Shown in pieces: positions 22,017 to 32,214 of a stretch of DNA of 64,000 nucleotides. The position numbers were made by a program, and so were the translations under genes. Position 1 is the first letter of the stretch. Each line of letters opens with the position of its first letter. The DNA is taken from positions 186,001 to 250,000 of the forward strand of contig MU385750.1 of NCBI GenBank assembly GCA_022497155.1. Direction: 5' to 3'. Under the pieces are notes generated by a model. That model had not been told where the DNA came from. It saw nothing but the letters and a program-made list of their open reading frames with translations, and did not search any database. The DNA comes from Whalleya microplaca (lineage: Eukaryota > Ascomycota > Sordariomycetes > Xylariales > Xylariaceae).

Positions 22017-23795
22017 CTATTTCGCCTTAGGTCTAGTTGTCTTGGCTCGCTTTTTGGGCACCCCCTGAGGCTTTACTGAACTCGCGGGCTTTTGACTAGT
22101 ACGAGTTCGCCTCGGCCTCGACTGGGAGCTTCCAACACATGATCCCGCAGGGGCACTGTCTAAGTCGTTCCCAGCTACCTTGGGCTTGGCCTTCTGCAGC
22201 CGCTCACTCCTTCGACGTGGCACAGGAGAAGCCTCAAGGGGCGGTGCAGGTGCATCTGGTTCATGTGAGGATTGCTGAGCCTCGGATGGTAATTTTGGTG
22301 AATTTCGTCCTCGTCGGGAGGTAGATGTGGTCTTCCCGCGATTCTTTGATACCTTGGATGGACGAAGTGGGCCAAGCCCAGAACCGTGCCCAGAACCCTG
22401 TCCCGAGCCCTGTCCCGAGCCCTGTCCACGCTCAGCAGCTAGCGTTCTGTTGCCTCGCTGCCGTTTCTGCCTGGGGGAAAGCTGAGGTTCGTCTCCGTTC
22501 ACAGTATGATCTTCATGTGAATTTGATAAAGCGGGAGTGTGATTCGCATTGCCATTTGGTAAGCCTGCAGAACCAGTCGCTAGATGTGGTTCTCGCGGAG
22601 ATGCGTTCGTGTCGTGGCTATGACTTCGCAGGCCAAGCGCTCGATCCCCGAATATATAGGAGGCACTCAGTGGTAGAGGTTGTACTGGAGGATGAACAGG
22701 TGGTGGAGCATTGGATATATTCCTTGCTGGAGGTGCCCTCCCGGCTCCCTGTCGGCTGCCCTCAGGCGCGCTTGGAATGCCGGATGGTGCAGGTGGGATT
22801 AACTTGATAGGTACTCCGTCCCAACGAGTGACACCCTCCAGGCTGTTCGCTGGAAGCCGGGCGAAATCATCGCCCATCTCCGCGCGAATCATGTCCTCCA
22901 GATCATCTTCATGCTTCCATGACATTCCCGGCAAGACACCCCATTTCCTACTCCAGATCCCCGTGTTCACCCACGTATCCTTCACTCTCTCGTAGGCCGT
23001 CGTATTGATGTCGGGAGGGGTCGGGACCACAGGTCCCTGAGCACTTGACTCGTGCTCTGCCTGGTGGACTGGAACCCCGGCCGAAGTTGTTGGATCAGGC
23101 AAGTCCGGGGCTTCCTGTTCACGAAGGTTTATTTCGTCTTGAATCCGTTCGCGCTCTTTTGACAGGTAATAGATGAACTGGTAGAACGGGCGTGATGCAT
23201 CCCGTTCGCGCACTTGCGCAGCACGCCGCCCCGCAATCAGCCGTATCTCCTCGTCAGTCTTCGGCCGTCGTGGTTTCGGCTGGATTCGTTCGGCCGCAAA
23301 GGCGAAGGCCGGTGCTTCACGATCTGCCTCGGGGTCGGACTCAGGGTCGGACTCAGGCTCCAGAGGCTCTTCGTGCTTCCACCGATAAGCCGGAAGCGAC
23401 CCCCACCTGTCGTCCCAGATGCCCTGCTCAACCCAACACTTCTTGATTGTCTGTTCAGCGACTTCAAAGAGATGGCGATCGGCTACGAAACCAGTCGGAT
23501 CTGGCTTGAAGATCCGGTTGTACTCTTCTCTCCTTTGGATCTCGAACAATTCCCGAGGTTTCGATGCTCCGTGTTCCAGTATTATCTGCCATAAATGACG
23601 ACTAAGGCGCTCCTGTTCTTCGTCGGGCGGGGTCGCCTGGGAGGCGGTCGAGTTGTGTGATAGATGAGTTTTATAGGAAGGGGGAGAGTCGCTGAAGCGC
23701 TCTCTCTCGCGATCAAGTTGCTCTGGATCTTCGGCAAGTGCTGCGAGGGCTTCGTGCGCCCTGACCCAGCCGAATCCCTGGATTGTGGCGGACAT
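22017..23795 (-). CDS. Basic, probably nuclear protein with an internal duplicated motif
   Basis: Intronless, 592 aa from the ATG at 23795 (MSATIQGFGWVRA). I do not recognise a named family. Two copies of a W-V-x-x-G-I-W-x-x-x-W-G-x-L-P...W-K-H-E-x-x-L-E motif occur at residues about 120-146 and 274-300, separated by a helical, charged segment. The C-terminal half is disordered and basic: a G-Q-G-S tandem (about residues 456-475), K/R-rich clusters (S-R-R-G-R-N-S, R-R-R-S-E-R-L-Q-K-A-K-P-K) and a tail ending K-K-R-A-K-T-T-R-P-K-A-K. Such a tail fits nuclear localisation or nucleic-acid contact, which is inference. Three 14-bp tandem repeats sit directly upstream of the ATG. It is divergent from the FHA-kinase pseudogene, with 1.4 kb between starts. 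Confidence 0.75.
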   Translation of the reverse strand: MSATIQGFGWVRAHEALAALAEDPEQLDRERERFSDSPPSYKTHLSHNSTASQATPPDEEQERLSRHLWQIILEHGASKPRELFEIQRREEYNRIFKPDPTGFVADRHLFEVAEQTIKKCWVEQGIWDDRWGSLPAYRWKHEEPLEPESDPESDPEADREAPAFAFAAERIQPKPRRPKTDEEIRLIAGRRAAQVRERDASRPFYQFIYYLSKERERIQDEINLREQEAPDLPDPTTSAGVPVHQAEHESSAQGPVVPTPPDINTTAYERVKDTWVNTGIWSRKWGVLPGMSWKHEDDLEDMIRAEMGDDFARLPANSLEGVTRWDGVPIKLIPPAPSGIPSAPEGSRQGAGRAPPARNISNAPPPVHPPVQPLPLSASYIFGDRALGLRSHSHDTNASPREPHLATGSAGLPNGNANHTPALSNSHEDHTVNGDEPQLSPRQKRQRGNRTLAAERGQGSGQGSGQGSGHGSGLGPLRPSKVSKNRGKTTSTSRRGRNSPKLPSEAQQSSHEPDAPAPPLEASPVPRRRSERLQKAKPKVAGNDLDSAPAGSCVGSSQSRPRRTRTSQKPASSVKPQGVPKKRAKTTRPKAK

Positions 23796-23802
23796 GGGGA
23801 TA

Positions 23803-23844
23803 TAGATGGGTGTCTGTAGATGGATGTCTGTAGATGGATGTCTG
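23803..23844. repeat. Three tandem 14-bp units in a 5' leader
   Basis: TAGATGGRTGTCTG is repeated three times, starting 8 bp upstream of the ATG of the 592-aa gene. Two copies are identical and the one nearest the gene differs by one base. Confidence 0.9.
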
Positions 23845-24339
23845 TTGTAAAACTAGACAGGTTGAAGAGAAGCGATGGGACGCGATCAGGACAGAAATTG
23901 AAAGACGGGCTGAGCAGAGACGGAGAGGACCTCATACATAAGGTAGGCCCAGCCGGTATCCAGTGAGATGTTACATGTATGTTATGTGTGTACCTGTTAA
24001 TGGGCATTACGTATCACTGTCAAATAAAATGAATGGAAAAATTGAACCAACAAATTATTCGAGTTACAATGTAACAACAACAACAACTTTGAAAGGCTGC
24101 TGAAGTGTCGTGCTGGTGTTACGGAGAAGCAGACCTGGCAGACTTATGTTGGATGAAGTTGGGGGCGGAAAAGAAGTTGTATCGAAGGTGGAGGCCTCTG
24201 CTACATAATACATACATATATCTACTGAAGTATCTAAAAGTAGGTATGCTGCATTATTATTGGGGAGTGTACATACAATACGGAATAGATACGGACCTAG
24301 TATATATAGGGAATTTATGTATCCAATCTGATCCACTTG

Positions 24340-24567
24340 CACGTGACTTTCCCCAACTACCTACGTAGGTACATGTACCTACACAGTAGGCACTATGGGA
24401 CGGGCACGTGACCTCACGGTCAAATGCGTAATTCTCTTAGCTAGCTTACATGTACATGTATGTAGAATCGGCCTCCACCACTAATTCAACTACAACTACA
24501 CCGTACGCCTCCAATCTAATAAATCTCTTGATCCTGACTTCAGCACCGAGCTGACAAGCTGCACGTG
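24340..24567. promoter_or_regulatory. E-box cluster in a divergent promoter
   Basis: CACGTGAC occurs at 24340-24347 and 24405-24412, and CACGTG again at 24562-24567, within the spacer between two divergent genes. CACGTG is the classical bHLH binding core. Function is inferred from motif and position only. Confidence 0.4.
24365..24382. promoter_or_regulatory. 18-bp perfect palindrome
   Basis: GTAGGTACATGTACCTAC is its own reverse complement and lies between the first two E-boxes. GTACCTA-type palindromes also recur in the 10 kb promoter region, so it may be a family-wide promoter motif in this genome. Confidence 0.5.
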
Positions 24568-25872
24568 CGAGCTGTACAAATTACATACTTGCATGTATCA
24601 TGCACACATGGAGCGCGTCTGTGCCCGGGACACTGAATACCTGGGTACAGAGAACCACTGAATAACATAGGTTGTCATACAGTTTAGGGAGTGGACTGAC
24701 TGACTGATGGAGGGAGGCCTAGGTATCCACCACCCCATCAGTATGGTTACATAGGTATGTATGTACTATATATTCGCTCTCCTCTTGCCTGAACCGCGCC
24801 TCGATTCGCTCAACAATCGACTGGCTCAGCCTCCTCCCGTCCTGTAACCCAGTCAGCCAGGTCGCTCCAACAGTCCTATGTAGTGCCTAGGCATGTAATC
24901 CGTACGTAGTATCTCAAGGCTCCCTCAGGTGGCTGTGAATGTAGTTATATGTACTGCAGTGGTGCTGTGCTGCATGTGTCTACTACGTACAGTATCACCA
25001 ATACAACTTCGATGTCACCTCACAAGATCGCACGTCAATGGTTTGCTTCCTATGTCACTTCTGCCCCTTCTGCCGGCTTCTTTTGCCCTTCCGAGCTTGC
25101 GCTTATCTTTGACCTTAAGTCATCTTTCGTCGTCTTTCTGCCCAATCCAGCAACTGACGAGATTCCATTGCTGCAATCATGTCTCATCCTGCGCCTCACC
25201 CCCTAGCCTTATTCTCCCTAAGGCCCTTGAATGAACAAGCTCGAGATGTTGTCAAGCATCCATTCAATAAGCATTTCGTCTCGCGTTACGAAAATACATA
25301 TGCTCTCGACATCGGCCATGCCCAGCCAATCTCGGGAAGCAATGCTACCCTTGCCACGTTAGGTCGCAATGGCGATATTCTACTAGAAGGCCGCAGTATT
25401 TCAAAGATCCAGTGCTCGTTCGAGATCGATTACGAGACAAACATTGTCATGTTTTTTGACAGATCGCACAGCCAGACATGTCAAGTTTTCGGTCCAAATG
25501 CGAGACCATTTGAGTTTGGACGCCCTCGTAAAGTTGTCGTGTCAAGGGAGATAAACACGGTTATTGGCATTGGTGGTATAGGGAGGGACTTGATCCAATT
25601 TAGATTACATTGGCATGGAGCAGGGGATACTGAAACGGTAGAGAGGGTCGAGAAGCGAAAGAATGCCATCCTCGAGGAGAATCCCCGTTTCGCGCGAACG
25701 GTCGATGTCACGGACACAGCCCTACCGACTGGGATGGTGACCAGAATTCACGAGCCGGGACCTCGCCAACCAAAGATAAGAGCTGAGAGAGTGGGAGATC
25801 CGCTGGGGGTTGGGAGTTTTGGAAAAGTATATGCAGGTTTCAACGTGGACACAGGTCAATTGATGGCTATCA

Positions 25873-25880
25873 AGGTAGTA
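25873..25880. repeat. Target-site duplication, left copy
   Basis: AGGTAGTA immediately before the left inverted repeat; the right copy is AGGTAGTG. They differ by one G/A transition. A 9-bp reading (AAGGTAGTA/AAGGTAGTG) is possible if the element's last A belongs to the duplication. Confidence 0.75.
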
Positions 25881-26039
25881 TAGCCCACCTAAAACTCTCT
25901 CCCTTTTTTCCTAAAACTCCCCCCCTATCCACTTAATACTCCGCCATTATTTCGGATCATTTATTACACACCAAATTAGTATATAGATCAATGTCGATCT
26001 CTGATTTTTAAATGTAAATATAGTACGCGTTAGAAGTTA
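25881..26039. repeat. MULE terminal inverted repeat, left
   Basis: 159 bp; the reverse complement of 28996-29154 except for 11 transitions. Confidence 0.92.
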
Positions 26040-26779
26040 ACAAAATTTTTTCGAAATTAACATAAAGCTGCAACTTACTTGCAATTATAGTACCTTTTCC
26101 ACACACTTTCAATAATATATACCTTTAATAGCACATACCTTTAATAACACCTTGTCGGCGCTCGATTTCGAAACTATTATAATAACTATTTAATCCCTTC
26201 AATCCCTCCAACCGCCTTTAAATAGAAGTTACGCCTCTTAAATAAAATGTTATGACGCCATTTAAAATTACGCCTCTAAAAACAGTTATGCCCTTTAACT
26301 TAATCCTAAAAAAAAGTCACCCCGAACTGGCTAATATATTCGATACGAAATCAAATGTAATAAATTAAGTGTTTTTAAGTCTCGAACAAAAATCGGCAAT
26401 AAGGCAATCACTTTTAAAAAAACAAATTATCTTTTTAACGCTACCGCAAATATTTGTAATAATGCCTGCCATTATAAAACTATCGACCCTAAATATAACT
26501 ACCCTCTATCCAAATTACCTAAAAATCACTTTCGATATTAAATAATTACTAAAGTCTAAAAGAAATTAATCGAAAAATACGCCATCTATTAAAAGTCGGT
26601 CAGAAACATATAGATAAAGTTTTTTAACGCTAATCCCGAATGCCTCCTCCGCCTTAATAATATCGATAATTACGTTTAAACCTTCCGACAAAAAAACAAA
26701 AGTAACGTAACCGACATCTAAGCCCTCTTTATCGGCCTCCGGAATTAATAAAATATCTAACATAAGCTACGAATAATTT

Positions 26780-28200
26780 AAGGGAACCTTATAGGATTAT
26801 TTTAAGCTACGAAATAATTACAAAAGATATATAAACGTTACTTTAATATAATACTAATAAACTTAATATATATTATTAATAAATTTAACCTCCCTTTTTA
26901 TTAGATTAACGGCATTACAAGTATAGAGTTCCATTTCGGCATTAGCTACGTAATTTTAATAAATAAAACGGAAGACATGCTACTTTAGGTAATAAAGGCT
27001 TTAAATCAGCTACGCCGTAAGCTCGAAATTCCTCGTCAGCTATATATTATAATAACAAACTTCCAAACTTCCGAAAAAAACGCTATTAATACCGTATAAA
27101 ATAAGTTATAGTAGCAATTATATATATAGCATATTATAAAAAACGTTCGAGCCGGTATTCGAATATAATAAAAAGGCATCCTTCTTCAGAAATTTCGTCC
27201 GATTGTTGTCACCAGCTTATTATCCCCTAACGGCGTTATTTATTCCACGTAACGTATAAGCGAAAAAACCGCGGCGGCGTTACAAAATAAAGATATCGTA
27301 AAAGAGCTATTAGACTTAAATTTAACGTAATATTTAGCTAAAAAGGCTACCCGTATCAAATCCCGCTATTACAACAATAAGCCGGCTATCGAATATACCC
27401 CTAACAGCGTATTAACTTTATAAAGGCATATTACTTACATTTCGAGCGCCGAAAAATGTAAGGAATACTAACAGGACTTTAAAAAAACTTTTAAGGATTA
27501 AACAGCTATTGTTTTTTATTTTAAATACATTTATATAGAATTTCGGCAATAATAGTACTATTATTATATTAAGCGGTATCGAAATTATAGTATTATTAGC
27601 AGTTTAAGGTCCGAAAATAGTTATTACAAAATTCAGAACTATTTAAGTAATCCGCACGCTAATTTAAGCTTACTAATCGACACTATCGGCTCCGTTAACG
27701 AAATCAAGAAACGAAAATACGAAACAGCTTTTAGATATTAACAATAACAGCTTAATGCCGATTTATTAAATTATAAAATATTTTTAAATCGAGATATAAA
27801 GTTTAAAATTACGGCGCTAACGTTATTAGCAGCTTACCGGTAATACTGCCTTACTATTAACGCGTATAAAAAGGGATTACCTATTAGCACCTATTTAAGT
27901 AATTTCGAATAGCAAATAGATATACATTATTAGCATTATTTATATCATTATTTATTTATTATTATTAAAAAAAAAAATACAAAGACTATAGGTGCTCGGG
28001 AAAGTTAATATTTAAAAATGTCTGATTTTAATCCGCAACATTACCTTATAGTAAATTTAATAAATAATTCCTATATTAATTATACTGCTTAAATATTTTG
28101 CTAACTATATAACAATAAGCCGAAATAGATCTCTTCCTTTTTATCGGAAATCCTCTTACGCGCCTAAAGCACTATTTACGGCTATAAAATTAACGCATAC
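26780..28200 (+). pseudogene. MULE transposase, inactivated
   Basis: Reading one frame through its stops gives the MULE transposase core. N-L-I-Y-I-I-N-K-F-N-L-P-F (about 26860-26905) matches the D-x-T-Y-K-T-N-R-F-x-M-P block of fungal MULE/FAR1-type transposases. I-I-I-T-N-F-Q-T-S-E-K-N-A-I (about 27045) and the Q-L-Y-I-Q-H-I-I-K-N-V stretch match the second catalytic block and its following helix. In both blocks the expected Asp is now Asn (AAC), as G-to-A changes on RIP would produce. Dozens of stops make the protein non-functional. The exact N-terminus could not be placed. Confidence 0.8.
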
Positions 28201-28995
28201 GCGCCGAGACTTATATTAATAATAACTAAGTCCGGTTTTAATTATAATTTATTTAAAATAGAGGTTACCGAATGCTATTATACGAGAAATTTTTTCTAAA
28301 CAAAGATAGTGCCGCGAAAATATTAAAAAACGTTCAGCAAGTTAGCAACAGCTTGTAGCAGTAAACTACTGCTATAGAATTATATAAGGTTGTTAGAAAT
28401 TAATAGGTCGAAATAATTATAAAGTATATTTAAAAACACCTTAATACGTAACGATTAATAGTAGCGCTGCCAATAATGCTTTAGCCGATACCGCTAATAC
28501 CCCGGGGATTATATAAACTACCGCCGACGAAATCCGTAATACCTTCACTTTTAATCGGCCAATTGCCGCCGACTCCTCGACCGACAGAAATATTATTTCC
28601 GCCGCTACTACGCTTTCGGTAAATAGCTGCCGTAATACTAATAACGCCGACAATAAGCTTACAGCTATTATATCTATAATTATAATAAGGAGGCATAATT
28701 AACGGCTTAGGGTATTAAAGGCAACAACGAAATTAATAATAATAAAGGCAGCAATTAAAGTAGCGGTTAAGTCAGTAATAGGTTTAATAAAGTCGATATT
28801 TTAGCTATTATAATTAAATCTTTAAATAAATAACAACTCTAAATACCCAAAATAAAAAAATAATAAAATTTTATTATAAATTTAACGTATTATATAAAAA
28901 ACTGCTATATAAATTGAAAAAAACACAACTATTAAAAAATTGCGTGTCCTATTAACTCGGAATTAACATACTTAAATAGATCTGACAGATTCCCC

Positions 28996-29154
28996 TAACT
29001 TCTAACGCGTACTGTATTTATATTTAAAAATCAGAGATCGACATTGATCTATATACTAATTTAGTGTATAACAGATGATCCGAAATAATGGCGGAGTATT
29101 AGGTAAATAGGGGGGGAGTTTTAAGAAAAAAGGGAGGGAGTTTTAGGTGGGCTA
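28996..29154. repeat. MULE terminal inverted repeat, right
   Basis: 159 bp, paired with 25881-26039. Confidence 0.92.
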
Positions 29155-29162
29155 AGGTAGTG
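29155..29162. repeat. Target-site duplication, right copy
   Basis: AGGTAGTG directly after the right inverted repeat; it continues the kinase reading frame as V-V-K-R, so this copy preserves the original site. Confidence 0.75.
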
Positions 29163-30837
29163 AAGCGGCCATCCGAACCAGCAACGCAAAAGGAATTTAT
29201 GGACCTGAAGCGTGAAATAGAGATCCACTCCAAGATTAGCCACGTGGGTTAGCCTGCACAGAACTACTAGGTAGACACAGCGAGGACTGACGTGAACGCT
29301 AGGAACATATTGTGGAGTATCTAGGATCTCAGGATTGGGACCAACGCAACCCGATAATCTTCATGGGTCTAAAAGAAGGAACGCTAGCGTCATTAGCAAC
29401 AGGATGGTCTGGCTCTCTCGACGACCTTGCCTAGGTTGCCTTCCACCATATGCTCAAAGCAATCGACTTCCTCGGGGCAAATGGATTGATCCATCGAGAT
29501 CTAAAGCCGGAAAACATTCTCTATACATCGCGTCAAGGCCAATACCATTTCCAGCTCGGGGATTTGGGCTTCTGTAATCACGCTAATCTAGCAGCAACTG
29601 TCGGCGGCACCCAATTATTTGCGGCCCCTGAAATATATTATCGACAGAAGCAAACACACAAGATTGACGTTTTGGTCACTTTATGTCACGATATTGTGGA
29701 CACTTAATGCGGAAGGATTCCGTGAAGTATTGTGTAATTGTCAGAAACACGAGGATGTTTTTGATACCGTTGTACGTACGTCCAGGATGCAATATTACAC
29801 GCGTATTCGCGAAATGGCCATGGTTAACCCAGAAGAGCGCGCCTCCGCCGCCCAGATGCTTGTCAAATTCTTTGACGGAGATGGACTTACAACTCCACGT
29901 GCGCGAGTTCCACCCATCAGCCTCCCGAAAGACAGCAATGAGGTCCCGGCCATGAGTGCCGGCAACAGATCTCCTGCTGCAGCTAGCCCCGGCCCGACAG
30001 TACGAAAACGCAGAAAGGAAACAAACCGAGGCATCCCAAGTCCAATCACGCGTCCGCTTCGGTCTGACAAGTCTCGGTTTCCTCTGGAACAGATGAGACG
30101 GCCGCTGCCGTAGTGCCCAAAGAACATCCAGGGCAGTCCCATGGTTCCGAGGCCCCGGTAAGCCTACAAATACCCGGCTGTTATCCCGGCAACACTGAGC
30201 AGGATGGATAGTTTGGCAGGAATATAGGCCATCGAGCTATACAGGAGCTTCATACGACTCAGGAAGCATGATTGATAGGATAGTGTCAGTTGATGGTACA
30301 GCACCGTATAGTACTAAGGGGGATTTTTTTTTTTTTGAACGAGTGTTTTATTTCTAGTCGACTATTGGCTTGTCAGCCTTACGTTAGCCCTAGGCTTAAT
30401 TGAGATTCAACTTCAAATTCGAATTTGGCCAATTAGCAGGGTCAAGGAACTAGCTATCTGACTCACAAAAAGAAGGATGAGAGGTTGTAAAGGCAGAGAA
30501 AGGAAGAATGCTGTGCCACAAGCTCACCGAGATCTCTACTAATAGATTGTCGCTACGTGTTGTTGCGCACGACATAAGGCACCGGAATGTCACATAAAAA
30601 AATCTGATAGGCGAAGTATTAAGAAGGTTTTTCGTCCAGCCTTCCCCTTAGTTTACATAGTTGTAGCGTAGAGTTTAGCTGAAAGTAATGCCACTAGAAA
30701 GAAGCCTTTCTCATCTACGAGTCGAGGCTATGCAACAGGCTTAGTATATAAAAATGTAAGAATAAAGCTTAGCTAGCGGTATGAAAATGCTTGACAGTCT
30801 TGTCGCTATCAGGACATGAGGTAGATGTCAGAGCTCT

Positions 30838-30932
30838 TTGTTAGGCTTCATGTATATAGAGGCTGTTCGAAGAACAGCATTTTAGTTAGTTCTTCGTGCA
30901 ACAACTGTGTTGTTTTGCTACCTCATACGCTC
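30838..30932. repeat. Dispersed repeat, copy 2
   Basis: Related to 1611-1705; begins TGTTAGG and shares CGTGCAACAACTGTGTTG and the following TTTTGCTACCTCATACG. It also has an inverted TGTTCGAAGAACA core, echoed at about 13960 (TTGTTCGAAGAACAA). Confidence 0.6.
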
Positions 30933-31550
30933 ATCTCGTGACAGTAGACATTTTCGCGGATGTGCTTACTAGTTAATAGACTCGGATGTCGCCAGGACTA
31001 AAGCTTTTCCGCATGTTCTCATTTTGGGTATTACCGCTCGTTAGTAGTGCCTGAGCTAACATGCGCGTGAGCTAATTATTATCGTATATATACGGGTAGA
31101 AGCAGCAAAATATCTAACTATGCCATCGCTGCGTGGGGCTAAGCGCTGGTGGCGTTCGGAACTACTAGGTCCAATTAGAAGTCCAATAAGAAGCTGTTGA
31201 CTATCGAAGTCAATGCGCAGGCGACACATGCAGACTAGCCTACTAGTATCCGGAGAGGAACGAGGACATTGATAATGTACTTTTCGAAGGTGCCGTGGCG
31301 TAGATACAGAGACATGCGGGCGAGGCCAAGGAATAGAACTATCCGGCCTACGTGGTGCAGAAGGAGACGCTATGTGTTCTTCATGATTCCGCAGGCTTTA
31401 AGCAGAGGAGCCTCAGAATCCACAATCAGTCTACAATCCAAATTGAACTATTTACACAGGGGCCTAAATATGAAGATATACTAACGGGGAAGCTCTAAGG
31501 GTTACACGAACAAGACGCAGTACCAAAGTCCGGGCAGAGACTAAGTACAG

Positions 31551-31680
31551 GTGAGGGCCGGAAGGGAGCAGGTGAGAACAATTATTAATAAAAATGCCAA
31601 GAGTCAGAGCGGCAACGGTATATACCATGTAAATCATATCTGGAATATGATGTGCCTTCAAGGATCGTGGCGCATTAGAC
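31551..31680 (+). repeat. Decayed coding remnant, copy 1
   Basis: Encodes R-A-G-R-E-Q-V-R-T-I-I-N-K then H-I-W-N-M-M-C-L-Q-G, matching R-A-G-R-A-H-V-G-T-V-I-N-L ... Y-I-W-N-M-M-R-L-Q-G at 33832-33960. The same sequence flanks the nuclease-like pseudogene on both sides in direct orientation. Family unknown. Confidence 0.55.
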
Positions 31681-32091
31681 AGCGCATAGGCCAGTCTACA
31701 TCTGTGTTCACTCCTATTCGCCCTAGCCACAAGTACTGGGTCTAACAGAGATACATCATATCATACTGTAAGTTGAGTGTGAGAAAGGTATTGGTTGTTA
31801 GGTCAGGGTGCCATGGAGCTGTGGCTCAAGGTGCTGCTCTACGGCAGTTAATCAGATAATTTACATACATCCGTACATACCCAATACTCGCAAGTATGTC
31901 CGTGTGTACGGATTAGTATGGAGTACGGAGTATGGTTACATATGTATGTACTATATATTCGCTTTGTTAGCTCCCGTCATGGGGACCTCCATCCCCCTCA
32001 TCCACCCCTGACACCCTCAGAGCTTGTAAACACCCAGTTGGGATTTCCCACACGCACTAATACTGTTTTGGGGTTTGCTCTGTCCCCTTGG

Positions 32092-32099
32092 TATAAATA
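32092..32099 (+). promoter_or_regulatory. TATA-like box
   Basis: TATAAATA, 116 bp upstream of the ATG of the nuclease-like pseudogene. Confidence 0.4.
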
Positions 32100-32214
32100 T
32101 GCCCCTGGTCGTAAATAATACAGTCGTCGTAAACACTTTTCTAGGACTTTATAGTCGTTATAAACACGTCTTCTGCCCCTGCTTGTGAATATACCTATAT
32201 TTTGTTTGCTCATT

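Larger units (their letters stand above)
25881..29154 (+). mobile_element. RIP-mutated Mutator-like element (MULE), 3,274 bp
   Basis: Bounded by 159-bp terminal inverted repeats beginning TAGCCCACCTAAAA, with an 8-9 bp target duplication, both usual for Mutator-like elements. Between them is one plus-strand transposase frame broken by many TAG/TAA codons. The element is AT-rich with abundant TA dinucleotides, and the two inverted repeats differ at 11 positions that are all transitions, which points to RIP. It lies inside a kinase gene in the same orientation. No other intact copy is in the window. Confidence 0.9.
25179..30113 (+). pseudogene. FHA-domain serine/threonine kinase, split by a MULE insertion
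   Basis: Exon 1 (25179-25880) encodes an FHA domain (about residues 40-155; L-G-R-N at 61-64 and R-S-I-S-K at 72-76) and the start of a kinase domain: glycine loop G-V-G-S-F-G-K-V at 210-217 and ATP lysine A-I-K at 232. A 3,274-bp MULE interrupts it. The gene resumes at 29155/29163 (V-K-R-P-S-E-P), passes a 59-bp intron at 29244-29302 (GTGGGT, CTGAC, CTAG), then H-E-H-I-V-E-Y-L-G, H-R-D-L-K-P-E-N, D-L-G in place of D-F-G, and A-P-E. Further lesions are an in-frame TAG at 29432-29434 (a CAG-to-TAG change is likely) and one extra T in the run at 29670-29673. After the shift the frame runs to the stop at 30111-30113. The open part now ends at the element's first codon, leaving a possible 234-aa FHA-only product. 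Confidence 0.88.
30114..32214. other. Repeat-rich spacer with decayed fragments
   Basis: Begins with the kinase gene's probable 3' UTR, then a 12-T run at about 30327. It contains dispersed repeat copy 2 (30838-30932), a decayed coding remnant (31551-31680) and, just before the nuclease-like pseudogene, a promoter-like stretch. A frame at about 31276-31475 reads like protein (H-A-G-E-A-K-E) when stops are ignored but could not be identified. Confidence 0.4.

Noticed and set aside
25881..29154. hAT element, because of the 8-bp duplication
   Set aside because: The transposase reads as MULE type and the inverted repeats are 159 bp, far longer than usual for hAT.
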